From Polyangiaceae bacterium (GTDB lineage: Bacteria; Myxococcota_A; Polyangia; Polyangiales; Polyangiaceae), in NCBI GenBank assembly GCA_020848455.1, contig JADLAB010000008.1:1-54493 (forward strand): DNA of 54,493 nucleotides, written 5' to 3'. Both the position numbers and the translations under genes were made by a program. Positions 1-10,719 of the stretch are shown piece after piece; the stretch's first letter is position 1, and each line of letters opens with the position of its first letter. The notes below the pieces were generated by a model, which was not told where the DNA came from, did no database searches, and saw nothing but the letters and a program-made list of their open reading frames with translations.

Positions 1-2589
1 GCTTGCCGAGGAGCTCGATCATCTGCGGCACGGCGTCGGGCGCCATCGGGTAGAAGCCGCCCGTCACGTTCGAGATGATGGGCACGCGCGGCGGCTCGAG
101 ACCGAGCCCCGCGAGCACGCGCTCGAGCGGCTCGCTCGCCTGCGCGACGAGCTTCGTGTGGAAGGCGTGGCTCACCGAGAGCGGCACGCTGCGCAGGCCC
201 GCGCGCTCGAAGGCCGCGACCGCGCGCTCGATGCCGGCCACCGTGCCACCGACCACCGCCTGCTTCGGACCGTTGAGGTTCGCGACGCCGGCGTAGCCGT
301 CGACCGACGCGAGCACGCGCTCGATCTCGCCGATCGGTCCGAAGACCGCGGCCATCGCGCCCTGCTCGCCCACGGCCACGCGCGCCATCTCGGCGCTGCG
401 CGCGCTCACGGCGACGAGGGCGGCGCCGAAGCCGAGGGCGCCCGAGGCGACGAGCGCGCCGTACTCGCCGAGGCTGTGGCCCATGACCATGTCGGGTCGC
501 AGGCCGTAGGCCGAGCGCACCCGGTGGAGCGCGACGTCGACGGCGAGCACCGCGGGCTGCGTGATGGTCGTGTCGCGCAGGGCCTCCTCGGCCTTCTTGA
601 GCTCCGAGGGGTCCTTGGCGTCGACGAACACGAGCGAGGTGAGCGAGCGCCCACCGAGCAGCGGCGTCATCACGCGGTCGGCCTCCGCGAAGGTCTCCCC
701 CACGATCGGCTCGTGGAGCGAGAGCGCGCGCAGCATGTTGGCGTACTGCGAGCCCTGACCCGTGAAGAGGAAGGCGAGCTTGCCCGGCCGACCGCGGCCG
801 AGGAAGATGCCCTGCGCGCGCAGGGCGCGCCACATGCCGGCGTTGCCGCTGTCGAAGGCGCGCAGGGCCTTGCCGGTCTTGACCGCGAGCTCGGCCGCGT
901 CGCCGTGGTCGATGGCGAGGCGCACCGGGGAACGGAGGAGCTCCGGGCACGGCGCCACGCGTGGGGGCGCCGCGCCGGCCTGCGCCCGCGCCGCGACCGC
1001 CCGGAGCTGCTCGACCACCTCGTCGACGTTCGCCCCGGCGAGCAGAGCCACCCCGCGAAGGGGCGCGCGCCCCAGCGGCGCCGCGCTCGCGACCGCGCCC
1101 GACCCCGACGCCCCGACGTCCGCGGGCACGACGCCCTGCACCGTGCGCTCCCCGGCGATGCGCCCGGGCACGTGCTCCTCCATCACCACGTGGAAGTTCG
1201 TGCCGCCGAAGCCGAAGGCGCTCACCCCGGCGCGTCGCACGCCGTCGGCCGTGTCGTTCCACGGACGGAGGGCCGTGTTCACGCCGAAGGGCGTGCGCGA
1301 GAAATCGACGGCAGGGTTCGGCCGGTCGTAGCCGAGGCTCGGCGGCAGGAGCTTGTCGCGGAGCGCGAAGGCGGTCTTCAGCACGCCCGCCGCGCCCGCG
1401 GCGCCCTTCAGGTGACCGATGTTCGACTTGACCGAGCCGAGCGCGATGCGCCCCGGCGGCAGCCCGAGCCCCCCGAACACCGCGCCCAGGGTCTCGACCT
1501 CGACGGCGTCTCCGACGCGCGTCGAGGTGCCGTGCCCCTCGATGAGGGTCGCCGTCGCGGGCGCGAGGCCTGCGCGCGCCCAGGCGCGCTCGACCGCGAG
1601 CTTCTGGCCGGCCGGGTTGGGCGCCGTGATGCCGCGGCCCTTGCCGTCGCTCGAGCCCGCGATGCCGCGGATGACGGCGTAGATGCGATCGCCGTCGCGC
1701 TCGGCGTCGGCCAGGCGCTTGAGGAGCAGGATCGCGGCGCCCTCGCCCATGACGAAGCCGTCCGCGCCCTCGGCGTAGGGGCGGGTGCCCGTCGCCGACA
1801 GGGCGCCGATCTTGCAGAACTTCGTGTACGTCGAGGCGCTCATGTTGGCGTCGACCCCGCCCGTGACGACGGCATCGAAGTCTCCCTCGGCGAGCCCCTC
1901 GACGGCGGCATTCATGGCCGCCATCGCCGACGCGCAGGCCGCGTCGCACACGTAGTTCGGACCGTGCAGATCGAACACCGCGGCGACGCGCCCCGCGATG
2001 ACGTTGGCGAGCTCGCCCGGCATCGTGTCCTCGGTCACCTCCGGCAGGCGCCGGCGCATGCCCGCGCGCGCCTGCGCCACGATGGCCTCGCGCACCTCGC
2101 GCGCGAGGCTCGCGAAGTCGTCGGCGCGCTCGAGCTCGTCGACGAGCTCGGGAAAGAGCACGCGGAGCGCGGTGAAGTAGTGCTTGTCGCCCGCCATGGC
2201 GTTGCCGAGGATGACGGCCGTGCGCGTGCGGTCGAGCTTGCGCTCCGGGTAGCCGTAGTCGGCGAAGGCCTCGCGCGTGCCGGCGAGGGCCCAGCGCTGC
2301 GTGCGGTCCATCGCCTCGATGACCCGCGGCGGGATCGGCATCCGCCAGCCGATGGGGTCCCAGGGGAACTGCCGCACCCAGCCGCCGATCTTCGAGTAGG
2401 TCTTGTCGGGCGCCTTCGGATCGGGGTCGAAGTAGAGGCGCGGGTCCCAGCGCTCGGGGGGCACCTCGGAGATGCTGTAGATCCCGCGCTGGACGTTGTC
2501 CCAGAAGGTCGGGGCGTCCGGGGCGTCCGGCAGGATGGCGCCCACGCCCACGATCGCGACGGCCCGTTCGGCGGCCCTTCGGCTCGACA

Positions 2590-2590
<1 letters not shown>
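1..2590 (-). CDS. Type I polyketide synthase, PfaA-like ketosynthase-acyltransferase (3' end outside window)
   Basis: The first 863 residues are present; the C-terminus lies beyond the left edge. A beta-ketoacyl synthase fills about residues 8-430: the N-terminal block with VPPERWDP and DPKAPDKTYS is typical of polyunsaturated-fatty-acid-type (PfaA) synthases. The active-site Cys sits in DAACASAMAA (about residue 219), and the catalytic His residues in EGHGTSTRVGD and SNIGHLKGAAG. A malonyl/acyl transferase follows (about 575-860) with GQGSQY and the nucleophile motif GHSLGEY (Ser near 704). The enzyme should condense malonyl-type units on an acyl carrier protein, which would be expected beyond the edge. 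The ATG overlaps the stop of the upstream acyl-CoA dehydrogenase as TGATG, so the two are translationally coupled. The product (long-chain lipid or polyketide) cannot be told from this part. Confidence 0.9.
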
Positions 2591-4272
<1,682 letters not shown>

Positions 4273-4308
4273 GGCGGTCCTTGCCGCGGGTAGTCCATCG
4301 GGTCGCGG

Positions 4309-4320
4309 GGGCCTAGGCCC
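4309..4320. promoter_or_regulatory. Palindrome in the divergent promoter region
   Basis: The 187-bp gap 4273-4459 separates two divergent transcription units. It holds a perfect 12-bp palindrome GGGCCTAGGCCC. It could be an operator for a dimeric regulator of the acyl-CoA dehydrogenase/PKS unit or the VWA gene. CTAG-containing palindromes are uncommon, but chance cannot be excluded. No convincing -35/-10 pair was found here. Confidence 0.2.
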
Positions 4321-4459
4321 AACACCGAGGCGCTGCCCGACCGGCCGCGTGTCGCAGTGCGTCAAGTGACGTTGCGTTCGGCGAGTGCGGCGAGGGTGCC
4401 CTGTAAGCGCACGCGTCGCGCGCCGTTTGCTCCGCCAGAACCACGCTCTCGGAGGCCCC

Positions 4460-6079
4460 ATGAGAACCGCCACCTCGTTCGTCGCCCGCGCCCTCTTGCC
4501 CTGGCTCGTCGTCGGAGCCGCGGGCTGCATGGCGCCGCGCTTCGGGGCGTCGCCCGCCGCGCAGCTCGAGGCGTACGCGGCGCCCACGATGATGGCCGCG
4601 GGCTACCCCGCGCCGACCCCGGGCGAGCCCGAGATGAACACCGAGGCCTACAGCCACATCGTCGAGAACGACATGCTGCGGGTCGCCGACAGTCCGCTCT
4701 CCACGTTCTCGATCGACGTCGACACGGCCTCGTACTCGAACGTGCGCCGCTTCCTCGACGAGGGCTCGCTGCCGCCCCCCGACGCCGTCCGCATCGAGGA
4801 GCTCGTCAACTACTTCGACTACGACTACCCGCAGCCGCAAGGCAAGGAGCCCTTCTCGGTCTCGACGGAGGTCGGTCCGTCCCCGTGGCACGCCGGCAAC
4901 CGGCTCGTGCACATCGGCCTGCAGGGGCGCGCGATCGCGCCCGCCGCGGTGCCGCCGCGCAACCTCGTGTTCCTGCTCGACGTGTCGGGCTCGATGGACG
5001 ACCCGCGCAAGCTGCCGCTCGTCACGAGCTCGCTCGACATGCTCGTCGCCGAGCTCCGGCCCGAGGACCACGTGAGCCTCGTCGTGTACGCGGGCGCCTC
5101 GGGCGTGGTGCTCGAGCCGACGGCCGGCGACCACAAGGAGCAGATCCGGAGCGCGCTCGCGCGCCTGCACGCGGGCGGCTCCACGAACGGGGGCGCGGGC
5201 ATCGAGCTCGCCTACGCGCTCGCCTCGAAGCACTTCGATCCGAAGGCGATCAACCGCGTCATCCTCGCGACCGACGGCGACTTCAACGTCGGCGTCTCGG
5301 ACGAGGGCTCGCTCGTGCGCCTCATCGAGGCCGAGCGCCAGAAGGGCATCTTCCTGACGGTGCTCGGCTTCGGCACCGGCAACGTGAAGGACTCCACGAT
5401 GGAGAAGCTCGCCGACCACGGCAACGGCAACTACGCCTACATCGACAGCCTCGCCGAGGCGAAGAAGGTGCTCGTGACCCAGGCGGGCGGCACGCTCGTC
5501 ACGATCGCGAAGGACGTGAAGATCCAGGTCGAGTTCAATCCCGCGACGGTGCGCGCCTACCGGCTCATCGGCTACGAGAACCGCGTGCTCGCGGCGCGCG
5601 ACTTCAACGACGACAAGAAGGACGCCGGGGAGATCGGCGCGGGCCACAGCGTGACGGCGCTCTACGAGCTCGAGCCCGCCGGCGCGGCGGGCGGCGCGCC
5701 GGGCGAGGTCGATCCGTTGAAGTACCAGGCGGACCGCGCGCTCACGACCGCCGCCGCGGGGGGCGCGCTCCTCACCGTCAAGCTCCGCTACAAGGAGCCC
5801 GACGCCGACCAGAGCGTGGGCCCGCTCGCCTTCGAGGTGAAGGACTCCGATCACGCGCTCGCCGCGACCTCGGCCGACTTCCGCTTCTCGGCGGCCGTGG
5901 CGAGCTACGGCATGCTGCTGCGCAAGTCGAAGCACCTCGGGGCCGTGGGCTGGGCCGACGCCGCGACGCTCGCGGACGGCGCGCTCGGCGCCGATGCCCA
6001 GGGCTACCGCCGGGACTTCGTGCGCCTGCTCGCCAAGGCGCAGAAGCTCGCGGGCGGCACGGCCACCCTCGCCAACTGA
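4460..6079 (+). CDS. YfbK-type von Willebrand factor A lipoprotein
   Basis: 539 residues. A signal peptide ends in the lipobox VGAAGC (Cys23), so an outer- or inner-membrane lipoprotein is predicted. The region [20 protein letters not shown] through NYFDYDY matches the N-terminal YfbK-type domain that precedes such VWA domains. The VWA domain has a complete MIDAS start, DVSGSMD (Asp174), plus the later ATDGDFNVG motif, so metal-dependent ligand binding is expected. The C-terminal third (from about residue 370, ending [13 protein letters not shown]) fits the YfbK C-terminal domain (DUF3520-like). ATG at 4460 was chosen because GGAGG lies 4 nt upstream and the signal peptide starts there. The protein ends 12 bp from the convergent mobA. 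Its ligand is unknown. Confidence 0.88.
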   Translation: MRTATSFVARALLPWLVVGAAGCMAPRFGASPAAQLEAYAAPTMMAAGYPAPTPGEPEMNTEAYSHIVENDMLRVADSPLSTFSIDVDTASYSNVRRFLDEGSLPPPDAVRIEELVNYFDYDYPQPQGKEPFSVSTEVGPSPWHAGNRLVHIGLQGRAIAPAAVPPRNLVFLLDVSGSMDDPRKLPLVTSSLDMLVAELRPEDHVSLVVYAGASGVVLEPTAGDHKEQIRSALARLHAGGSTNGGAGIELAYALASKHFDPKAINRVILATDGDFNVGVSDEGSLVRLIEAERQKGIFLTVLGFGTGNVKDSTMEKLADHGNGNYAYIDSLAEAKKVLVTQAGGTLVTIAKDVKIQVEFNPATVRAYRLIGYENRVLAARDFNDDKKDAGEIGAGHSVTALYELEPAGAAGGAPGEVDPLKYQADRALTTAAAGGALLTVKLRYKEPDADQSVGPLAFEVKDSDHALAATSADFRFSAAVASYGMLLRKSKHLGAVGWADAATLADGALGADAQGYRRDFVRLLAKAQKLAGGTATLAN

Positions 6080-6091
6080 GGGCTCGGGCGA

Positions 6092-6796
6092 CTAGTCCGG
6101 AGCGCGCGGTCGGTGCAGCCGCTCGAGCGCCGCGCGGTACGCCTCCGGCGTGTCGAGATCGACGAGGCACGCGAGCTCGGGATCTTCGGCGCGGAGCGCC
6201 GGATCGAGGAGCAGCTCGGACGGCGACACGCGCCGGACGCGGGGGCCGAAGGCGAGCGCCCGGGCGCGCCGCTCACCCCCGGCGAGGAGCGCGGCGGCGC
6301 GCGTCGCGAGGCGCGTCGCGTAGAGCGCCAGGGTCGCGTGGAGCTCGCCCTCGGCCTCGGGGACGACCGCATCGAAGGGACCGTCCGCGTCGCCTGCGAG
6401 CCCGAGCGCGTGCAGGCGCCGGACGAGCGCGCTCGACACGAACGGCGCGTCGGTGGCGCACACGAACGCGTAGGCCACCTCGGGCGCGAGGGCCTCGAGC
6501 CCGACGGCGATGCCTTGCAGAGGGCCGCGCCCCTCGACGGGGTCGCGGGCGAGGCGCACGCCCTCGGGCAGGGCAGGGAGGTCCTGGCCGGGCGCCGCGA
6601 CCACGACCGCGCACCTCACGGCGGGCAGGATGCGACCGAGCACGCGCACGAGCAGCGGCTCGCCGCCGAAGTCGAGGCCGGCCTTGGCCTGGCCCATGCG
6701 GCGCGAGCCCCCGCCCACGAGCACGACGGCGCCGGGCGCGGCGTCGTCGGTCCCGCCCGCGCGGCGGTCGGACGAGGGCTCGGCGCGGCGCGGCAC
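6092..6796 (-). CDS. mobA: Molybdenum cofactor guanylyltransferase MobA
   Basis: 234 residues, close to the usual ~200. MobA transfers GMP from GTP to molybdopterin-Mo to make the guanine dinucleotide form of the cofactor. The nucleotidyltransferase signature VLVGGGSRRMGQAKAGLDF is intact, with the later RDPVEGRGPLQGI and FVCATDAPFV (metal-binding Asp) motifs. A GTG at 6796 starts the frame; the first 20 residues are unconserved, so a later start is possible. It lies 21 bp after an unknown lipoprotein gene and is probably co-transcribed. No molybdoenzyme is in the window, so its client enzymes lie elsewhere. Confidence 0.88.
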   Translation of the reverse strand: MPRRAEPSSDRRAGGTDDAAPGAVVLVGGGSRRMGQAKAGLDFGGEPLLVRVLGRILPAVRCAVVVAAPGQDLPALPEGVRLARDPVEGRGPLQGIAVGLEALAPEVAYAFVCATDAPFVSSALVRRLHALGLAGDADGPFDAVVPEAEGELHATLALYATRLATRAAALLAGGERRARALAFGPRVRRVSPSELLLDPALRAEDPELACLVDLDTPEAYRAALERLHRPRAPD

Positions 6797-6817
6797 GCGT
6801 GAGGCCGATCGGCCGGG

Positions 6818-7564
6818 CTACTTCTTCATGCCGGGCAACATGGCCCGCTCGGTCGGCTTCTCGACGTACTCGATGCTCTGGTACGTCATGATGCCCATGA
6901 ACGGGTCGCTCTGGCGCGCGGCCGTGGAGCGGCTGTAGTTGAAGCCGTAGCTCCCGGTGACCTTCACCTTCACGCCCTTGATGGGCAGCGGCACCGGGAT
7001 CTTCACGCTGAAGAACTTGTCCATCACCTCGACGGCGTCCTTCTTGGCGTCGTCGGTCTCCTTGTCGATCGCCTTGACGACGTCGTAGAGCGCCGCGAAG
7101 TTCGAGGCCCAGCCCATCACGCGCATGGCGCTCTTGACGTCGCCCGCCTTGTCGTCGGCGATCCAGAACGTCGGCACGGGTGCCTTGCAGCCGTCCGGGT
7201 CGGCCTTGCCGCCCTCGTGCACGGCGCACTCCGGCACGCAGATCTCGCCCGGGGCGGGCTTCATCTTGTCGGCGCAGAGCGCCTCGTAGTTCGTCGCCAC
7301 GATGTAGCCCGTGATCTTGACGTCCTGCTTGTCCTTGAAGTCGTCGCCGTGGACCACGCTGTTCAGGTCGTGGCTCGCGCCCCAGATGGTGTAGGCGTCG
7401 CCGTCCTTCTTCGGCTTGTTCGGCAGCGCCGGCACGGGAGGCATCGTCGGGCGCTTGTCGCCGCTGTACGCCGGCTTCGGCTCGTAGGGCTTTTCGGATT
7501 GGCCACAGCCGACCACCGCGGGTGCGACGAGGGCCAGGGCGAGGAGAGCGATGCCGTTGTTCAT
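6818..7564 (-). CDS. Predicted lipoprotein of unknown function
   Basis: 248 residues with a clear lipoprotein signal peptide (lipobox AVVGC, Cys20). The mature part has a Pro-rich start, then a stretch DKQDVKITGYIVATNY that looks like a beta-barrel (OB-like) segment. A small Cys-containing region follows (about residues 95-125: CADKM, CVPECAVH, DGCKAP), and the C-terminus is basic. No family was recognised. The ATG at 7564 is preceded by AAAGAGG on the minus strand. Lys/Asp content is higher than in neighbouring proteins. It heads a two-gene unit with mobA, but a shared role is not evident. Confidence 0.75.
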   Translation of the reverse strand: MNNGIALLALALVAPAVVGCGQSEKPYEPKPAYSGDKRPTMPPVPALPNKPKKDGDAYTIWGASHDLNSVVHGDDFKDKQDVKITGYIVATNYEALCADKMKPAPGEICVPECAVHEGGKADPDGCKAPVPTFWIADDKAGDVKSAMRVMGWASNFAALYDVVKAIDKETDDAKKDAVEVMDKFFSVKIPVPLPIKGVKVKVTGSYGFNYSRSTAARQSDPFMGIMTYQSIEYVEKPTERAMLPGMKK

Positions 7565-7623
7565 CCGACCTCTTTCGGGCTCGAGCGCGCCCCTGCCGGG
7601 CGGGCGTCGAGCTCCCGGGGAAT

Positions 7624-7652
7624 CGCTAACATGGCCGCGGTGCCCCCGTAAA
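7624..7652 (-). promoter_or_regulatory. Possible promoter of the lipoprotein-mobA unit
   Basis: On the minus strand TTTACG (7652-7647) and TTAGCG (7629-7624) are separated by 17 nt, giving a leader of about 55 nt before the ATG at 7564. The -35 matches consensus at four positions; the -10 is weak. Confidence 0.25.
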
Positions 7653-7698
7653 GGGATCGGCGCGGCCGAGCGGTCGTTCGGGGGCCTGCCCTGGACCG

Positions 7699-7750
7699 AA
7701 AAAAAACGAAGCGGCCGCCCCGCGCCGCCGGAATATCGCTCGGGGCGGCC
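7699..7750 (-). terminator. Rho-independent terminator, minus strand
   Basis: The arms GGCCGCCCCG (7713-7722) and CGGGGCGGCC (7741-7750) pair perfectly over 10 bp with an 18-nt loop. On the minus strand they are followed, after 6 nt, by eight T (A8 at 7699-7706 on the plus strand). This would end the minus-strand transcript of the FG-GAP/kinase genes about 280 nt past the stop at 8031 and isolate the next unit. The 6-nt spacer before the T run is longer than ideal. The gap 7565-8030 has no gene that can be supported. Confidence 0.6.
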
Positions 7751-7935
7751 TGTTGATGTCTTCGAAGAGCGGGGACGGTAAAGAGAACGACCCGCTCGAC
7801 GGAGCCATCAGCTTGCCAGCGCGGCGGCGCCCAACTGCCGCGGGCAAGCGCTCGGGAAGCCACCCGCGCTACCCCGACCCTCTCGTCGCATCCCAAGCCA
7901 CCGAAACGCACACCACCACCACCACCGAGTGTCGG

Positions 7936-7998
7936 GCCCCCGACCCCATGTTCGCCGCGCACACGCTCGGCCCATGGGGTCGGGGGCGCGATTTTTTT
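7936..7998 (+). terminator. Strong Rho-independent terminator, plus strand, with no gene upstream
   Basis: A perfect 15-bp inverted repeat, GCCCCCGACCCCATG (7936-7950) and its complement (7973-7987), encloses a 22-nt loop. It is followed at 7992-7998 by seven T on the plus strand. This is a textbook intrinsic terminator, but the nearest plus-strand gene upstream ends at 6079, with two minus-strand genes in between. It may end a small RNA that starts in 7565-7900. On the minus strand the T run would come before the hairpin, so it does not serve the gene ending at 8031. Confidence 0.7.
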
Positions 7999-8030
7999 GT
8001 GGCCCGGACCGAGGCGCGCCGCGCGGCGCG

Positions 8031-9353
8031 CTACCGGTTCGCGACGAGCACGTGGACGCCCGGGCCGGTGTGGTTGAGGACGATGTCGGGGGCCCCGTCT
8101 CCGTTCAGGTCGCCGACCGCGACCCCGGGGCGGAGCGCCGCCCTCAGGCTCGGGCTCGTGACGAGCTCGATCGGGGCGCCGAAGGGGGGTGTGAACGCGC
8201 CGTTCCGTTCGGCGTAGAGCGGGCTGTGACCGCCGGGCACGACCGCGGACACGACGAGATCCAGGGGATTGTCGCCGTTCATGTCGACGAGCCACGGCGT
8301 CGAGGTGAGGTAGCTGCTGCCGAGGTTGCCCGAGCCGGCGCCGTTGCCGACGATCTGGACGCCGCCCGCGCCCGTCACGAAGACGTCGTCCGGCGGGACA
8401 CCCTCGAGGTTGCCGAGCACCACGCCGCTCGGCGTGGTCAGCGGCGACAGGCTGGTCGTCGGGCCCTGGGGCGGGCCAAACCGGGCCGGATCCGCCGTGG
8501 AAGGCCAGAGCTCGAGGAATCCCCCGTCGTAGGCGAGCACGAGGTCCGTGCGGCCCTCGCCGTCGTCGAGGTGGCCGAGCACGCCGGCGCGGACGCCGCC
8601 GGGCACCGAGAGGTCGCTCGGCAGGGCCGAGAAGGTCCCGTCGCCGTTGGACGCCAGGAACCTGACCGCCGTGGCCACACCCGCCGCGCAGGTCGTGGCG
8701 CAGTAGAGGACGCCGAGGTCGCGGCGCGCGTCGCCGTCGAGATCGCCGGCGAAGAGCGCGACCGGGCCCGACACGCTGGCGGTGGTGAGCGAGGGCGTGC
8801 CGATGCCGTTGCCGCCGTTGCCGCTCGCGAAGCCGATGCTGCCGTCCTCGAACAGCATCACGACGTCGGTCCCGGGGGTGTCGTCGAAGGCGCCGGCGAG
8901 CAGCTGCATCACCAGCGATGAGGTCGGGGAGGAGAGCGTGGCCTCGGTGGCCGTCAGCGTGTGCGACCCGGCGTCCCACGCGAGCGCGAGATCGACGAAG
9001 GTGCCGAGCGTCGCTGCGGCGGCGACGATGTGGGGCAGGCCCGTCGGGCCCGAGACGAGGACCGGCATCCCGCGGGCGGCGGTCGTCCCGAGCGCCACGT
9101 CGGCGAAGCATTCCGGAGCCATGTAGCCGGCCGTGCACGGCTGGCCGCCGGAGCCGCCCGTGCCGCCGCCGCCGGTCGCGACCATGCCGCCGCTGCCGCC
9201 TCCGCCGGTCGGGCTCGCGCCGCCCGCACCGCTGCCCGTGCCGCCCGTGGCGAGGGCGTGGGGCTCCGGCCCCGGACAGCCCAGCGTGCCCGCGAGGAGC
9301 TCCGCCCCGAGTAAAGCCGCTGCCGCCGCTCGGGTCGCTGCGCGCACCGTCAT
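8031..9353 (-). CDS. FG-GAP/VCBS-repeat lipoprotein, paralogue A
   Basis: 440 residues. A signal peptide ends in LAGTLGC (Cys26), followed by a Gly/Thr-rich linker of about 45 residues. The rest is a series of FG-GAP-like blades with calcium-loop motifs such as GDLDGDARRDLG, SNGDGTFS, DMNGDNPLDLV and GDLNGDGAPDIV, so a surface beta-propeller is predicted. The ATG at 9353 was preferred to the ATG at 9359 because GGAG (9363-9360) then sits 6 nt away instead of abutting it. The protein is a paralogue of the next gene upstream: both share CPGPEPHA after the lipid Cys and a nearly identical C-terminus (DIVLNHTGPGVHVLVA). The function is unknown; such propellers usually bind ligands or other surface proteins. 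Confidence 0.85.
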   Translation of the reverse strand: MTVRAATRAAAAALLGAELLAGTLGCPGPEPHALATGGTGSGAGGASPTGGGGSGGMVATGGGGTGGSGGQPCTAGYMAPECFADVALGTTAARGMPVLVSGPTGLPHIVAAAATLGTFVDLALAWDAGSHTLTATEATLSSPTSSLVMQLLAGAFDDTPGTDVVMLFEDGSIGFASGNGGNGIGTPSLTTASVSGPVALFAGDLDGDARRDLGVLYCATTCAAGVATAVRFLASNGDGTFSALPSDLSVPGGVRAGVLGHLDDGEGRTDLVLAYDGGFLELWPSTADPARFGPPQGPTTSLSPLTTPSGVVLGNLEGVPPDDVFVTGAGGVQIVGNGAGSGNLGSSYLTSTPWLVDMNGDNPLDLVVSAVVPGGHSPLYAERNGAFTPPFGAPIELVTSPSLRAALRPGVAVGDLNGDGAPDIVLNHTGPGVHVLVANR

Positions 9354-9381
9354 GCTCATCTCCGACTCGGCTCGTCGCCGG

Positions 9382-10698
9382 CTACGGGACCCACGGCTTC
9401 GCGACGAGCACGTGGGCACCGGGCCCGGGGTGATTCAGGATGATGTCCGGATAGGAGTCGCCGTTCAAGTAGGCGACCGCGATCCCGTCGTCGAGCTCGT
9501 ACGCGAGTACCGAGCCCGCGAGCAGATCCACGGGCGCCTCGAACGGCGGGCCGAGCGAGGGGTTCCCGCGCGCGAAGAGCACGCCGTGGGTCCCGTTCGC
9601 CCATTCGACCGACGCCACGAGGTCCCGGTAGCCGTCGCCGTCGAGGTCGACGATCGTCGGCGTGTAGGTCTTGCCGCCGACGGCGATCTCGCCGGCCGGG
9701 AGCGCCGTGCCCTGGGCCCTGTCCACGCCCTGGAGGTACAGGATGGAGCCGTTCGGACCGTCCCCGGTCACGACGAAGTCCGGCAGCCCGCCATCGAGCT
9801 CGTTGACGAGCACCGCGGTCGCCCGGACGCCGGCCGGCAGCTGCTGGCTCGTCGGGCTCGGGTCGAACTGGCCCCCCCCGCTCGAGTAGTCGAACAGGAG
9901 GTAGTCCTGGCCCGACGGCCCCCCGCCCGCCCCGGCCCCCGTCGTGACGAGATCCGAGTAGCTGTCGGCGCCGTCGAACCCGGCGAGGGTGGCGCCCGTG
10001 GCGCGCTCCGCGGCCGGCGCCGACGGGCTGACCGCCGTGAAGTACGTGGGGGCGGGGACCGACCGGAGAAACGTGACGTTGCACGTCGTCTCGGTCGGAC
10101 AGAGCAGGACGCCGAGGTCGGGCCGACCGTCGCCGTCCCAGTGGCCGACGAAGGTGTCGACCATCCCGGGGAAGCTCTGGGCGGTCTCGACCGGCGCGCC
10201 GAGCCCGGCCGTCGTTCCCTGGGCGAAGGAAATGACTCCGTTCGTCCCCACGATGGCGAGGTCCGTCCCGGCGAGCGCGTCGAAGTCGCCCGCGAGCACC
10301 TTGGCGACGTCGCTCGAGGCCACGACGAAGGGGTCCGTGGTCGATACGGTCGTCCCGTCCGTCCAGGTCAGGCGGTAGTCGTGCACCTTGCGGGTGCCCG
10401 CGGTGACCTCCGGGACGGCGAGGTCCGGGTGGTTGTCCGGGCGCACCACGACGACCGGCATGCCGAGCCCGGTGGCCGTGCCGATCGCGACGTCGACGTA
10501 GCACTCCGGTCCGACGTGGTAGCTCTGGAAGCAGGCGGGGGGCGCCCCCGCGCCTCCGCCCGTCGCGCCGCCGCCGGTGCCGCCGGTGCCGCCCGCGCCG
10601 ACCGCGTGGGGCTCCGGTCCCGGGCAACCGAGCGCTCCGGCGAGCAGCGCCCCCGCGAGCGTGGCCTGCAAGGTGTGCGTGGCAGCTCGTGAGCCCAT
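9382..10698 (-). CDS. FG-GAP/VCBS-repeat lipoprotein, paralogue B
   Basis: 438 residues with lipobox GALGC (Cys25) and a Gly-rich linker (GGTGGTGGGATGGGAG). Repeats with Asp-rich loops follow: GDFDALAGTDLA, GHWDGDGRPDLGVL, VDLDGDGYRDLV and YLNGDSYPDIIL. Three Cys (in PACFQS, ECYVD, LLCPTE) could form disulfides. It lies 28 bp upstream of paralogue A in the same direction, so a local duplication is likely. The C-terminal segment DIILNHPGPGAHVLVAKPW is the best-conserved block between the copies and may be a sorting or capping element. It starts 21 bp after the end of the PEGA/TPR-type gene, suggesting one operon from the kinase onward. Confidence 0.85.
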   Translation of the reverse strand: MGSRAATHTLQATLAGALLAGALGCPGPEPHAVGAGGTGGTGGGATGGGAGAPPACFQSYHVGPECYVDVAIGTATGLGMPVVVVRPDNHPDLAVPEVTAGTRKVHDYRLTWTDGTTVSTTDPFVVASSDVAKVLAGDFDALAGTDLAIVGTNGVISFAQGTTAGLGAPVETAQSFPGMVDTFVGHWDGDGRPDLGVLLCPTETTCNVTFLRSVPAPTYFTAVSPSAPAAERATGATLAGFDGADSYSDLVTTGAGAGGGPSGQDYLLFDYSSGGGQFDPSPTSQQLPAGVRATAVLVNELDGGLPDFVVTGDGPNGSILYLQGVDRAQGTALPAGEIAVGGKTYTPTIVDLDGDGYRDLVASVEWANGTHGVLFARGNPSLGPPFEAPVDLLAGSVLAYELDDGIAVAYLNGDSYPDIILNHPGPGAHVLVAKPWVP

Positions 10699-10719
10699 GG
10701 CCAGCCCGGATCAGCCGCC

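Noticed and set aside
7753-7784. Promoter TTGATG with TAAAGA for the candidate small RNA
   Set aside because: The spacing is 20 nt and the -10 match is poor; it was not listed as a feature.
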